Shown: in pieces, positions 33,131 to 44,639 of the stretch
Numbering within the stretch: the first letter of the stretch is position 1
How the letters are laid out: every line of letters starts with the position of its first letter
Source of the DNA: Nephrocerus scutellatus
Lineage: Eukaryota > Arthropoda > Insecta > Diptera > Pipunculidae
DNA length: 64,000 bases
Assembly (NCBI GenBank): GCA_947095585.1
Contig: OX352763.1
Span: 100,667,908 to 100,731,907 of the forward strand
Reading direction: 5' to 3'
Notes under the pieces: generated by a model
The model's database searches: none
Told to the model about the DNA's origin: nothing
The model's input: the letters and a program-made list of their open reading frames with translations, nothing else
Made by a program: the position numbers and the translations under genes

Positions 33131-34130
33131 AATAAAATTCATATTAAAATAAACTGAGGACTTGTATACATAGCGGTCGTCAATTCAACAAAAGACACTG
33201 AATGGCATTTAGTTACTTATTCACAAAGGATTCGTGTGCTCACATAAATGTGCATTTTAAAATTCACACATCCAACAAAAAAGAACATCCACCGACGAAC
33301 ACAATCAAGTTCTCCTCTTCGGGTTTGATTTTCTTGTTGCTCCATTCAATTCCCACTTGAGCGTTTATTCTGATGGTCTGCCGATAATGTTTTCTTACCT
33401 CATGTGGAGGTGAATCTAATTTCGTTTTTATTTCCATTGAACAAAGGCAATTTCCCCCGGGATATGTTAAACAGACAAAAAAGCACAACAAAAACTTTTT
33501 AATCCTAAGAGACGATTTTCTATTCTGTGCTTAGCAAATGCCGACTATTAGAACACTTTATCGAGTCACCTTGACTCCGGCTGGCAAAGCCAGACGATAG
33601 TGCTGCACCAGGTTAATACGGAAACCCCTTCACTATTCTCGTAGGTACTTGCTGTGGTGAAATGTGGAGGTCACCCAACTGATAATACTCTGAAATGGGA
33701 AACAGTAGTGAGCCTTTCGCACGAAAGGGATTCAGATCATTTCTTGAACAAATTGACATATAATTACAGAGGCTAAAGTTGCTTGCAAGCACACTCTCTT
33801 TATTGTCCTTTCCATCAGCCTTTGTCCTTTCTTCGGAATAGGGAAACGCGGCAATCAGTCATTCTGATTATGTGAATTCTGGGGCGCTTTTTATGAAAAT
33901 CAATAGTCATTTTGTGGTGCAATTTCATAGAGAATAGAATGCTTTAAGACATCATGTGGGTGTGGGATACAATTTCACTGAAAATATCATTTTTGGTGTC
34001 ATCAACGAGATGATAATAAAAAAAATTATATATATTGGGGCTCTTAAAGTTGAATTCAAAATTTCTTAGCGATTCTTATTATGCACAGTTGAGGTCTTTT
34101 ATAAAAATACGTACGTCTACCGGTGGATTT
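33131..34130. other. unannotated stretch
   Basis: A 75-codon minus frame at 33264-33491 has no motif. Nothing was recognised. Confidence 0.4.
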
Positions 34131-34463
34131 TTTATTTTTTTTTTTATAATACCCAAGGCCATATGGCAGAGACTGCGACCTGAAAGATCTTTTGTGTTAT
34201 CGGGTTCGTTTATTCTAGGAGATGTACCATCTCCCTAATGAATGATAGTATACCCTCAGTGGAGCAATTTCTCAACTCCGCCCTCGAGCATATTTCCTTG
34301 TGAAAGATGCGTCTCCTCAAACAATTTAATGCTGGGCGTTCACAGAGAATGTGCTCGGATCACTGTTCATCTCCTAGCAAAACCTAAGTTCTGTCTGAGC
34401 CCACACCAACTTTGATAAGGTGATATCGCAAGCACAATGACCTGTTAGAAAACCCAACAGCTT
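34131..34463 (-). mobile_element. Loa-like LINE 3' end
   Basis: Minus-strand 3' end of the same family as the 5.6-8.6 kb element. Shared phrases include GATCTTTCAGGTCGCAGT (8596 there), CTCTGCCATATGG and ATTCTCTGTGAACGCCC. It ends in a poly-A tail, seen as the T-run at 34131-34144. It is strongly 5' truncated, with only the cysteine-bearing tail and 3' untranslated region left. Confidence 0.8.
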
Positions 34464-34690
34464 TTTAAATGCTCTACATTAACTCCGCGTGCACGTGGCT
34501 GGCTGGCTGGTCAGATTTTCTGATCAATTTTTAACCCACTTCCCAAAGCCTGATTTTATTGAAATTTTGCACACATGTATATTTCCGGTGATAATACTTT
34601 CTATTAAAATTTGACCTCGGACCTCGGGGTCGGGGGGGGCTCCCATAAAAATATTTTAAAAAATTTACCCGAATTTCTTAAAACTAGTTA
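34464..34690 (+). repeat. Dispersed repeat DR1, copy d
   Basis: Begins TTTTTAAATGCTCTACATTA, then the short GGCTGGCTGGCTGG array and the usual AACCCACTTCCCAAAGCC. It directly abuts the 5' end of the truncated Loa-like 3' fragment. Confidence 0.75.
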
Positions 34691-34734
34691 TCGCCCATTG
34701 GTCGAAATCGACCGTCTCTATCTACTCTATGTAA

Positions 34735-34830
34735 CCCTCCACACGGTCACTGATCCACCCCACCCACCATCCACCCACTCCCTCGCCCTACACCACCCAT
34801 CCCCAACCACCTAACAACCTCAGTCAACCC
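34735..34830. repeat. C-rich, G-poor low-complexity tract
   Basis: Irregular CCACCC/CCATCC units with almost no G on the plus strand. It lies between two DR1 copies. Confidence 0.7.
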
Positions 34831-35039
34831 CTCCACTGTTTTTCTGTTCTATCAAAAATTTGAACGTGGAACTCTTAGCAACTGCTCTAAACGTTAAAAT
34901 GAACGATAATAGATAACTTTTTGTTTCAAATTTTTTTTATTGATAACACTAAAGCTCATCAATAGCTCCAAAAAAAAAAGAAAAAAAAAAGAAAATCGGT
35001 TGACAAACAGAGGAGAAAATTGTTCTTAGCTGTTTTGCC

Positions 35040-35345
35040 TTTGCCTATTTATATCTTAAAATATTATGCAAATGTGTATCTCCGATGGACAAAACTTTTT
35101 GTCAAATTTTTGAAGCGATCGGGCCCCGGTATCGGGGGGCTCCCATACAATTTTTTTTTTTAAATTATCAATTTTTAACGCACTTCCTAAATCCCGATTT
35201 TCCTGAAATTTTGTACACATGTGTATTTCCGGTGACAATACTTTCTTTTAAAATTTGGAAGTGATCGAGCTCCGAGTTCGTGAGGCTCCTATACAAATTT
35301 AAAATAAAAATTACCCGATTTTTTTCAAATTTAACACACACTTTC
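35040..35345 (+). repeat. Dispersed repeat DR1, copy e (two internal blocks)
   Basis: Two successive blocks with GTGTATCTCCGATGGACAAA, GAAGCGATCGGGCCCCGG and GGGGGGCTCCCATACAA, then ACGCACTTCCTAAATCCCG. This shows that DR1 contains internal tandem-like blocks of roughly 130-180 bp. Confidence 0.7.
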
Positions 35346-35394
35346 TGTTTGTGTTTGTGTGAGCCAAATGGGATAAGAATTTTCGAAAAAAAAG

Positions 35395-35510
35395 CGACCT
35401 AGCGCCACCTAGTGGGATCTAACATAATCAAAAACAATCCGGAGCACCACACGAACATATGGTGTGAGAATAAAATGGAAAGGTTCAGTGGTTCAGCTGT
35501 GATAGTCAGA
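35395..35510 (+). repeat. Dispersed repeat DR2, single copy
   Basis: GCGCCACCTAGTGGGATC, then CACCACACGAACATATGGTG, matching the units at 23.2-23.6 kb. It is immediately downstream of a DR1 copy. Confidence 0.6.
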
Positions 35511-36475
35511 TATACATACGCACCTACATTTTTATATATTAAGATATACATATTTTTTTATATATATTTGACAATATATATTTTTTATTACATTACATTT
35601 TTTATAGAAAATGTGAAAAAAGAAAAGAGAGAAATAACATGTAACATAGGACAAATATGAACTTAGTTGACCATATGTACTCTATGGACCGTTGCTTAAA
35701 CATCTCCTAAAAATTTAGGTCATTTTAATGTAGTCACTATCTTGTGGAAAAAATTGCTCATCGTACTAATGGAAGTATTCATTTCTATCATAGATTTAAC
35801 GATGGACTCCTACTTCAATTATATTAAGTCCCATTTTATGCTGGTGCTTGAAACTAAATGGAACATATCTTTTCATGTAGAACTTATACATTTATTTATT
35901 TCAAATCGATTGCCAATTTAATTCTGAACACACCTTAATTAGCTGCAATCCCCAATCATTTGGGCTGATTCGTCCAGGGTGTATTTAAATCGATAATTGG
36001 TTTAGCTAACGAATTTTCCGTCTGTGGGAAAATTCCCTTTCCTCTGTAGTATGTATGCTGCACAATGCGATGAGAAGGTGCTGTACATTAATGCCAGCCA
36101 GTCGTCCTCCATCTCTATCTCAAAGTATTAGTAGTTCGACACTCTTCAGGCGGTACAGTACAGTATTTGTCTTTCGAAAACTTCTAGAAATATTATTTCG
36201 CTTTGTTTTTGTGCAAGTTAAGCATTTCATTTTTCTCCCACCACAGTACAGTAAAGCGGGTTAATCAATTGCTCTGTTCATAAGTAAACAAACAATTTTA
36301 GTTACACACTACCACTTCATCTTGTTCAAGTGTAGTATGCCATTTGTCGTTAAGCCGACAATTGCGCCTAGGTGATGATATACTATAGAAACACATTTTT
36401 ATGTGACAACGTTTCACTCTGCATGCTCAAAACGTTAAATGTTAAATGTCAGACTCACATGTCCTAGCCGTTTTT
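35511..36475. other. unannotated AT-rich stretch
   Basis: Very AT-rich at 35520-35620. A 69-codon frame at 36055-36264 has no motif. Confidence 0.4.
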
Positions 36476-36479
36476 CCAT

Positions 36480-37080
36480 AACCTGCCTAAGGATGATTAG
36501 TTGATGATTTGCCAGTGATGAAGTCACACTGGTATCGACCAATGATGACTATAGCGTATGAGGCTATCCTGTCTTGAACGGTAGAGGAGAAAATCTTATA
36601 ATTGTGATAACTCCTTTTTATTTATGGGGCACATAATGCCGCTTCTTAAGTCTCCTTGTTCCTTCCATACCATACCATTAGCTTATAAATTGCTTGGTGT
36701 AGTTCATTTTCTCCTGAGTCAGCTCTGCTGTGATGCAATCTGATCCCGAGGTGTAAGTATTCCTGAGCTGGTTTATCGCTCTGCTAACTTCGTATATGCT
36801 TGGTGGCGTAAGAATAGTATGGTCGTTGGTCTTTTGTAGAGACTCTACTTCCCCAGTTAGCTGTCTATTTAGTAACTCATTAAAGTGTTCTTCCCATCAC
36901 TCTAAGATTACTATGAGATCGGTGATCGGATTACTCTCTTTTTCTTAGCGGTATGTGTAACGCACTGCATCATGCCACTGACTGTTTGGTAGATTTTCGT
37001 GCGTGGTGCGGTCCGCGCTCTATGTACTATTCGAATTCTTCTCCCAGGATGCACTTTATATTCTGCTTCACCGCCTTCTG
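36480..37080 (-). mobile_element. RTE-1 LINE fragment
   Basis: Reverse-strand RTE-1 sequence: TTGATGATTTGCCAGTGATG (GKST region), TATCGCTCTGCTAACTTCGT (PPSIDEVSRAI region), TAAAGTGTTCTTCCCATCAC and the linker. It is stop-rich, with no catalytic motifs left. Confidence 0.7.
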
Positions 37081-38900
37081 TTAAGGTTAATTACCACCGC
37101 TAACTAAGTCTGTATTATCTCACATAAAACAATCAACTGCAGCATTACGGGACAGAACATTGCACAAAAGCACAATATCCGCCCTGCTATCATAAAAGCC
37201 CAAGCTTGGCGAAAATAGACGTTGATGCTTCTTTAGGCCGTACTAAAGCAATCAGTCGTTTTTCCTTGATGCTGGACCCCTACCTGTTTTTAAGACCACA
37301 TAATACTCGTATACTTTATTTTTCTTTACGAAGATGAAAAAGGAGAGGAAAGATGTAATACTTGTGCCTCGTTTATTTGAAATTCAAAATGCAAAGAATC
37401 CAAATGCAAATAATGATCTCCAAAGTTATACGAAAAAAGTTCTTTGAATTTTTCATAACGCTATATGAACTTTTCTTACGCCTATTTGAGCGCATCATTT
37501 TCCCATTCCCGTCATGACCCATAAACAGACTTATTGGCATTTCTTGCCAATTCGCTCACCGCCATTAATCTTAAAAATGGAAAGGTGCCCACATTTGCAG
37601 CTGTCGAACTCATCTTCAACTTCGAATGCATGTAAGAAGCAAATAGGAAAACTCGTTATATTTATTTTAATCCATTCGCGCTGCTGGAAAATATCTTTCT
37701 ATCTTCTGCACATTTTATTATGCAAAGTGGCAATAACTTGACTCACCCATCGATTCATCATGGCAGACATAGTTTTGTGCCAAGGAAAAACTTTTCCCAT
37801 TTTCCGTTCAGTTAAGTTTGCTTGCGCTTTGGGCAATCTCCTACACATACACACACGCATCCGTATACAGCGAAAAAAGGAATTTTCAAAAATTCATAGA
37901 AATACATCGGGAAAAACCAAAGGCAGATGCACTTACAGAAGAGGCCGACAGTCATGCAAAAAAGTTGCAAACGCAATGAGCTTCCGATCTTTTGAACGAC
38001 TGGCGGCTATGGAAGTGTGAAGTTCAGCTGGTTAATGCATTGGTGCCATACAATATTCCCCTCGCATCTGCATTTTAAATAAAGATTAAGTTGGAATGGA
38101 TGATAAACTTTCTTTGCTCTCGTTACACTCGGCGTAAATAAGACATAAAGAGCCAGCATCAGAAGGCCTCATCAAATTCCCATTAGAAATTCGAAATTAA
38201 GGAAGGAAAACTCATCTTTCCGCCCCAATTAAAGTAACGTTCGATCTTTATGGCAATGTTTCTAGAAACTACACCATGAAAAAATAATGTGACAGTCGAA
38301 AAGTTTTAGAGAAGTGCGACAATGACATAACAGTAGGCGACTTTTTTCAGATTAAATTCAAATTTTTTTTTTGCTGGTACAGTTATCCAGAGGATGAGCT
38401 CCTTGATAACAAATTCGATTTTAACTCAGTTTAACGCTACTTAATACCAAAAGTCACTTACACCTTTAACTTTTCAAAATATGTTTGGAGAAGGAACTTC
38501 TACGACTTACAAGGCGGAAGACTTCTAGTGCATCTCTGCCCTCCAGGAGAGGTCACGCCAGCAAACCACATTAGTCCCAGCGAAGATTATCATACACAGT
38601 TTTTCCTTCAAACGTGCAGCGCTGATAAATCTACAGGAGGGGCACAGTATTGTGAGTCAGCTTGAAGAACGACCATACAACCCTCGAACGACTTGTCGAT
38701 GATGCCGACAAAAGCCATTTCGAACGGGGGTCGTATATAAAGTAATGTTTTGCTGAGATTGTGGCCAAGGGAGCATTCGAACCATTCGATTAATGCCATT
38801 GACGTCTGAGACAAGCTGAGAAACACTGTCTACAGCAATGTGCGTTATTGACCAAGGCTAAGCTGGGGTTCCGTAACAATGACTTTTTTACAAGCGAGAT
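37081..38900. other. unannotated stretch
   Basis: Short frames at 37514-37741, 37760-38020 (plus) and 38608-38826 (minus) show no recognisable domain. I cannot exclude a diverged exon here, but see no splice-supported gene. Confidence 0.4.
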
Positions 38901-38904
38901 TATT

Positions 38905-39040
38905 AGGCTCGAGTCAACCTTACTTTTAAAGAACTAGCATTCAGTTTTTTCTATACTGGGGGAAAATTGCCGGTAGCCACCACGTAGAGGTTTTAAGATA
39001 CTTCCACCACTCAGAATAGTTAAAGCACACATGTAGTTTC
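38905..39040. repeat. Dispersed repeat DR3, copy 2
   Basis: Second copy of the 17.2-kb repeat (GGGGGAAAATTGCCGGTAGC, CACTCAGAATAGTTAAAGC). Same orientation as copy 1. Confidence 0.5.
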
Positions 39041-40380
39041 AAGCTCCGAACCTAACACAGCTTTTTGAGCAGACATTTTGCAGCGAGAATCTGCAATTCG
39101 GGCCACACAATCTGAATGGATGGATGAAAAGGCGTGAACGTCGACGTATGTTTTGAAAAGACTTCGTATTCCATTCGCATGCTGGGACTACTGACCGCTA
39201 TTGACGATCTCACGCTCGGAATAGATTTTCTTTAAGGTACTGAAGCCATCCTTAGTTTCGGATGTGAAGTCAAAACCCTTCAAGATATTCCGGCATAGGT
39301 TAAGAGTCAGACTTGCAGCGCAATTCGAGGACCAATATGACCACAAACATAATGTAACCATAACGTACAGGGAATCGGTACAGACGCAGCAACCACTAAA
39401 GTCACATTCGCCACAGTCCATTAATTTCACAACATAAGTGACCATGATAGTTTCAATATACAATATACAATATACAAAAGTATACAGATACCCAAACTTT
39501 TCAAAAGTCGAACTCATCCATAATTTCCACAATCCGCTAGAGTCATCAAGAGCCCCAACAGTTCTCAACGGGTGCAATTGCCAAAAGACGTATCAACAGA
39601 AGACCACAGAAGAACACAACAGCAGTCGTCACAATAATTAAAGCAGTAGTGGTGGCAACAGCAGCAATAGAGACAGTTGGCCGTCCTGCCTAAACGTCAC
39701 TATCCGATTTCCACATCCATGTCGTACCAGGTAGTGTACTTTTAGTTGAAACCTTTTGCTAGTACACTCACACATTTCAGATTTTCGCTTCCATCCTCTT
39801 TTTAACCCAAATTCCTGCTGTATTGGTTGACACGCCACTAGACCTACGTATCACCCTTACGCTTTCGCAACTACAAGCGAAAAGAGCAGGATAGTGCCTG
39901 CTTTATCCTCTCCTATATATTTTGATACTTGTCATGCCAAAGCTGTTCATAAGCATAAAGTTAATCACGAATTGACAAATGTTTCTTCGAGAGATTTCTG
40001 TAACAAAGGATCAATCTTTGTATAAGCACAAAATCACCAAAATCGTCTCCGGTAACTCTTTCTCTAAGTTTCTCTTAGTGATCTCAAGAATTCACAGAGA
40101 TAGTTGCTTAGAAAAATGATCTAAAAGCTAAGGCCGGCGTTTTAAATAAATATTTTCCATATTGAAAATAGTATCTTATAATCGTGTCCAAAGCTGTCGT
40201 TGAGAGCTCGAATATACATGTTCGATCTACATCTTCTTAAATTGTATATTGGATTTAGAAGCAGCCTGAACCTATCATATTCGAAGTTGTTACAAGTGGA
40301 CATGGACCTAAGATGAATGCTATTTAACATTTCTGCTTCTTCTCTGTCTCTGTTCAACATTTTTTCTAATGCAACAATTG
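39041..40380. other. unannotated stretch
   Basis: A 129-codon minus frame (39188-39577) is rich in Cys, Leu and Tyr but fits no family I know. A short run of glutamine-codon-like triplets lies near 39645-39670. Confidence 0.4.
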
Positions 40381-40649
40381 GTCCAATCTTCATTATCACC
40401 ATCATATTTGGCTCTATAACCGGTGTCCGGTCCTGGCCTTCCGCAAAAAGTCTCTCCACCGGTTCCGATTTTGGGCCGATGTCATCCAGTTTTGCATCAC
40501 TAAACTCGGGGCGTCCTGGACTACGCCATATTTCCATCGTAGGCTTGGCCGGCGTCGCTGTCGTGTTCCATAAATCCTACCGCAAATGACTTTCCGAGCA
40601 GGATCCTCTTCGCTCATACGAACTCGGTGCCCAACGGAGTCTACCGAGC

Positions 40650-41093
40650 TTAATTCTCTTCACGATTTCGACATTGCGATAACGCGAACGGGGCTAGAAA
40701 TTCTCCGTAAGACTTTTTTTTAATTGAGGGACCAATGTTGGATCTTCTACTCAAAGACGTGGCCACCATGTACTTTGTTTTGCTCTCATTTATGTGCAGC
40801 CACAGATTTTGTACCGCCTGCTCGATCTGGATAAAAGCTTCCTGTACAGATATTCGGTTTCTACCAACGATGTCAATATCGTCTGCGTAAGCTAGTATCT
40901 GAATAGAATTATAGAGGATTGTTCCTCTCGCCGTTACGTCAGAGTCTTGGATCACTTTCTTCACCGCCAGGTTGAAGAGGACGCATTCCACTCCATCCCC
41001 TTTTCTAAGCCCTTTATAGATGTTGAATGGGTTTGATAGTGATCCGGATATTTTTACTTGGCTTATAACCTTGGTCATGGTCAACCTATACAT
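40650..41093 (-). pseudogene. RTE-1 reverse-transcriptase palm
   Basis: A 147-codon frame: LTMTKVISQVKISGSLSNPF, GLRKGDGVECVLFNLAV, then ILAYADDIDIVGRNRISVQE with both catalytic aspartates, and LHINESKTKYMVATS. GLRQGD has become GLRKGD. The frame is lost just after SIKK, where a deletion joins thumb remnants. Confidence 0.8.
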
Positions 41094-41400
41094 ATAGTCG
41101 TGTCAGTTTATTTTGGATGCTGAATTCTCTCATGGCTTTATAAAGTTCTACTCTGGCTATGCTATCATAGGTGGTTTTAATGTCTATAAAAAGGTGGTGT
41201 AGTGAGTGAATGTAGTAGTGACTCAGGGTGTATATCTGTTCAGTTGTTGATTTGCCTGGGATGAAGCCACGCTGGTATGGACCAATGATAACTTTAGCGT
41301 ATCCTTTCTTGAAGAATAGGGAACCTTGTTTTATCACAGTATTTGTCTCATGTAGATACAAATCCTTCTTCTCCAGTCTTCTGGCAGCCCATACTTGCAC
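41086..41400 (-). pseudogene. RTE-1 reverse-transcriptase fingers
   Basis: A 104-codon frame with YAKVIIGPYQRGFIPGKSTT and LHHLFIDIKTTYDSIARVEL. The first catalytic aspartate motif is retained, as FIDIKTTYD against FIDFKAAYD elsewhere. It overlaps the end of the palm frame by a frameshift. Confidence 0.75.
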
Positions 41401-41849
41401 TATTAGTACCTGTACTACGTCATGCGGAACCTCCTGTTCTAATCAGTACCGCTGGGATTCCATCTGATCCCGGGGACTGATTATTTTTGAGCCGCTGTGC
41501 TGACTTCGTCTATGCGTCTATGTGTAACGCGATGTATATTGCGTCATACCGCGGACTTGACTACTTTGGTAGAACTTCGGCGCCTGGTGCGGGACTTTCT
41601 CTCTGTGCTATTCTAATTCACGGACCGTAGTTGTTTCTGGTCTCTTCGTTGCGAAGGGCAGCCGTGTTGACTCGAATCTGATTCGCGGATGCAGTCTTTC
41701 GTGATAATGCAATCCGCGCTCGAAGCACTATGCCAACAAGATAGTGGTCCGAATCGACGTTGGCACCTCAATACATTCGTACCGTCATCAGGTTCGTGTT
41801 GTGGCGGCGGTCTATCAACACGTGGTGTATCTGGTTGCGAGTCGCTCCA

Positions 41850-42215
41850 TCAGGAGATACCCAGGTCGATTATTTTATGCGCAAGCCTTGTACTCGCAAC
41901 GGCCAAATAATTGCTTGCTGCCATCTCTATGACTAGTTGTCCATTGGTGTTTTCGTGTAAGCTATAGGTGCCAATGTACTGCCTAACTACTGGTTCTCTA
42001 CCTTTTATTGCATTCATATCCCCCAGAATGATTTTTAAATCATACTGAGGGCAGGCATAGAGTTCCCGTTCGACTGATTCAAAGAATACTTCTTTTTCAT
42101 CATCTGGGGAATCCTCTGTAGGTACGTGAACGCTTATGAGGTTTATGTTTTTAAATCTGTCGACAACGGTGGGTTTCTTTTTTAATGTCCCATAAAATAA
42201 TTTTCCAAAAAGCAT
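41850..42215 (-). pseudogene. RTE-1 endonuclease fragment
   Basis: A 121-codon frame: NINLISVHVPTEDSPDDEKE, FFESVERELYACPQYDLKII and LGDMNAIKGREPVVRQYIGT, then YSLHENTNGQLVIEMAASN. GDMNA is the conserved endonuclease motif. The DHVLIDRR part continues beyond a frameshift to about 41740. The first residues (MLFGKLFYGTLKKKP) probably lie outside the element or in its decayed start. Confidence 0.8.
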
Positions 42216-42234
42216 ACAATTAAATATTTACATA

Positions 42235-42815
42235 TAGGGTTTTTCAATAAGAGCACTTCAACTTTTTTTTTGAATAAAATACAAACTGTTCGACTTTTGA
42301 ACTAACTTTTTTTTTTATTAACGAACTTGAACATATACATATGACACATTTAAGTATGAAACTCGATTTCTTTTGCATGACCACCGCGTGCACGTTTTAC
42401 AAAGTGAGCCTCATCGCTGAAGATGATTTTTCGGTGAAAATCTGCATCATTTTCGATTTGCTCTTGAGCCCAATTCACGAATCGGCGTCGCTTCAAATGG
42501 TCAAACGGCTTTAGTTGTTGTGTCAGCTTGATCTTATACGGATGTAGGCCAGATCTTTACGTAAAATCGATTGTCGAACGGGCTGGCTTGTTAAATGGAC
42601 CGTAAAATGGCCGTAATGCTCTTAAAGTAGCGGCAACAGAACGATTATTTTGATAAAAAATTTGCACGATTTGCAATCGCTGTTCACATGTGTAGCATTC
42701 CATGATGAAATGTATACTAATGAAGTTTCCAAATGACAAAAGAACAATAAAAAATATGGCGTCGTTCGCCGTCCCTAGTGGAGAAAAGTTGAAGCGCACC
42801 TATTGAAACACCCTA
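42235..42815 (-). mobile_element. Tc1/mariner-type deletion derivative with terminal inverted repeats
   Basis: A 0.58-kb element with inverted ends. The left end TAGGGTTTTTCAATAAGAGC and the reverse complement of the right end TAGGGTGTTTCAATAGGTGC match closely for about 30 nt. Each side is followed by TA, as expected for this superfamily. On the minus strand an N-terminal helix-turn-helix remains (YTCEQRLQIVQIFYQNNRSV, about 42590-42700) and a catalytic-core stretch (HLKRRRFVNWAQEQIEN ... FSDEAHFVKRARGGHAKE, about 42380-42510). Most of the catalytic domain is deleted, so it could only move with a transposase supplied elsewhere. Confidence 0.85.
42557..42799 (-). pseudogene. Transposase N-terminal helix-turn-helix, truncated
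   Basis: An 80-codon frame that starts within the terminal repeat region. From residue 34 it reads MECYTCEQRLQIVQIFYQNN, then RSVAATLRALRPFYG, the DNA-binding helix-turn-helix start of an IS630/Tc1/mariner-type transposase. MECYT is the likely true start. The frame stops at about 42557, where functional relatives would go on to the second DNA-binding motif and the catalytic aspartates. Confidence 0.75.
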
Positions 42816-42817
42816 TA

Positions 42818-44305
42818 TAACTTGTATTCGAATGTTTTTCTACTACGAATAAAAATTAACGATTATTTCAATTCGTTCAAAACATGGAATTTGGTGAATT
42901 AACGAATAAAAAATGAATTTCGATTCGTTAGAAAGTGAGAATATGAATTACTTCGATTCGAAGGACATTCATTTTCATTCGAATGTCGGAATAAGGGTGA
43001 GTATATTCCTTTCTCTTTTACTTTCCCTTCCAATAGCGTAAGGCGAATCTTGAAGTCATCTTTAATATTTTCGCAAGTGAATTTTACGGTTCTTGAGTAA
43101 ATTCCCATCCTCTTTTTCGCATAATCAAAAAGACGAGAAGTAAAGGCGCTAAGTAACGTGTGAGAATAACACATGTTTGGATATACCATTCATTTATTCC
43201 ATCAGTGAAGCACCATAATGTTTTCTTCGCATGACGTAAAAATATTCCTTTGTGCAAATCCAGAAAAAACCAATTTGTGTTCGTACAAAACAAAAAAATA
43301 AAACAAAGTATATGCAATATCATTGCTAGTATCTATTTCTAGAGTAGCAATTTTCTTCAACACACAGATAAACTAAAATAAAATCAAATAATAATCATTT
43401 CGTTTTTTGCCACTTTGGCTATTTCCATCAGAGATTAGGGAATTCTATTATCTGCTTGGAATCGACCTTTCTCGCCATAATAATCGTAAAACTTCTCGTA
43501 CATTTCGAAATGAAGTGAATAGTATGTTATGGTCATCTTGAGCTAGTTCTCTTGTTCCAGAGTAAATGTATTCAAGAAATTGCCATGCGAGTAGCAGACT
43601 TTTTACACAGCCTCGATATTATTTTCCCATTCTCATTTATCCTTGGATTCGTTCAATGTTCAGAAGTGTACAAAGATGAAATGAATAAACACGGCCTTCA
43701 GCATCTCAGTAATAAATAAACTGAGCAGCCTGCTAAGAAGAATCCAGAAATAATAGTCATTGTCCTCGGTAATGTAGCTCGAGCTCGTTTAGCACTCGTT
43801 AACGAGTGCCAAGTGTTTAACAGGCCTTTCTACTATGAGTTGGTTACTCAGCGTGGCTTTCTTGGACCACAAAATCGTAATAATTTGATAAATGCGAATG
43901 GGCTTTCACATCCATTGTACTAATACTTTTATACCATGCATAAGGATAATGTATTATTGTTGGCTACAGCAACAACTATAAAACGCCTCTTATGCTCTTT
44001 CATTATCGTTTGTTTCTCATTCCAGGGATTGTGCCAATTTTCTTGGCATTAGCTATATATTACTAATCGAGGACTTTGGTTAACGCTACGTTGAAAATTT
44101 TGGGCTACATTTGGTTTATGATTAGTTTGGAACGCCGTTAGGAACATATAAATGCATTTGTCAACTTCGTAAAGTAAGGGAATTTCGTTTGGTTATGAAT
44201 TGTGCGGAATATATATGCCAGAATGATTAATGGGACTCTGTTTAAAAGATACTTTAAAAATTGATTAATTATTAAAAAAGGGTTAAGAAAGTTCCTTTTA
44301 TAAAT
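42818..44305. other. unannotated stretch, ATTCG-rich at its start
   Basis: At 42826-42990 the words ATTCG, TTCGATTCG and CGAAT recur about ten times, giving partly palindromic sequence. The remainder, including minus frames at 42899-43189 and 43084-43323, shows no recognisable domain. Confidence 0.4.
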
Positions 44306-44310
44306 ATCCC

Positions 44311-44388
44311 TTTGACCATTTTCAAGGCAATGTAAGTTTTATTATTTTTAGGATAACTTAAACTTACATTGCCTTGAAAATGGTCAAA
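44311..44388. repeat. Perfect 29-bp inverted repeat, 20-bp spacer
   Basis: The left arm 44311-44339 (TTTGACCATTTTCAAGGCAA and on) is the exact reverse complement of 44360-44388. The spacer is AT-rich. No element body is seen around it. Confidence 0.9.
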
Positions 44389-44639
44389 ATAACCATTTGG
44401 AATAATTTCATATTATTACATTAAATAAATTAAATATATATATATTTAAATATTACATCAAATAATAATTATAAAAAAACTTAAAAGTTAATAATAAATA
44501 TGTTTATGATTTATATGTGTCAGAACACCCCGTGGAGTTGCCAGTATTTCAGGACGTTATTTTTTCATAGTCAAAGATCATACCTTAGCATTATAGTTCC
44601 AATTGCGTGTTAGGCAGGTATTGAGTCTTCGAAATCCAC

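Larger units (their letters stand above)
40385..42215 (-). mobile_element. RTE-1 LINE, reverse copy with internal deletion
   Basis: A 1.8-kb reverse copy. From left to right on the plus strand: tail (ACCATCATATTTGGCTCTA), C-terminal block (40414-40617), a deletion of much of the thumb, palm with intact AYADDIDIVG (40650-41093), fingers with GFIPGKSTTEQIYTL (41086-41400), a deleted linker, then the endonuclease (41850-42215). The Tc1/mariner-like element lies immediately beyond its 5' end. Confidence 0.8.

Noticed and set aside
37760..38020. An 86-codon frame with basic residues as a possible small protein
   Set aside because: No homology signature, no conserved motif, and no supporting context.
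39188..39577. A 129-codon minus frame rich in Cys, Tyr and Leu as a possible novel gene
   Set aside because: No domain, signal or neighbour supports it. AT-rich fly DNA yields such frames by chance, and no splice or start context is convincing.
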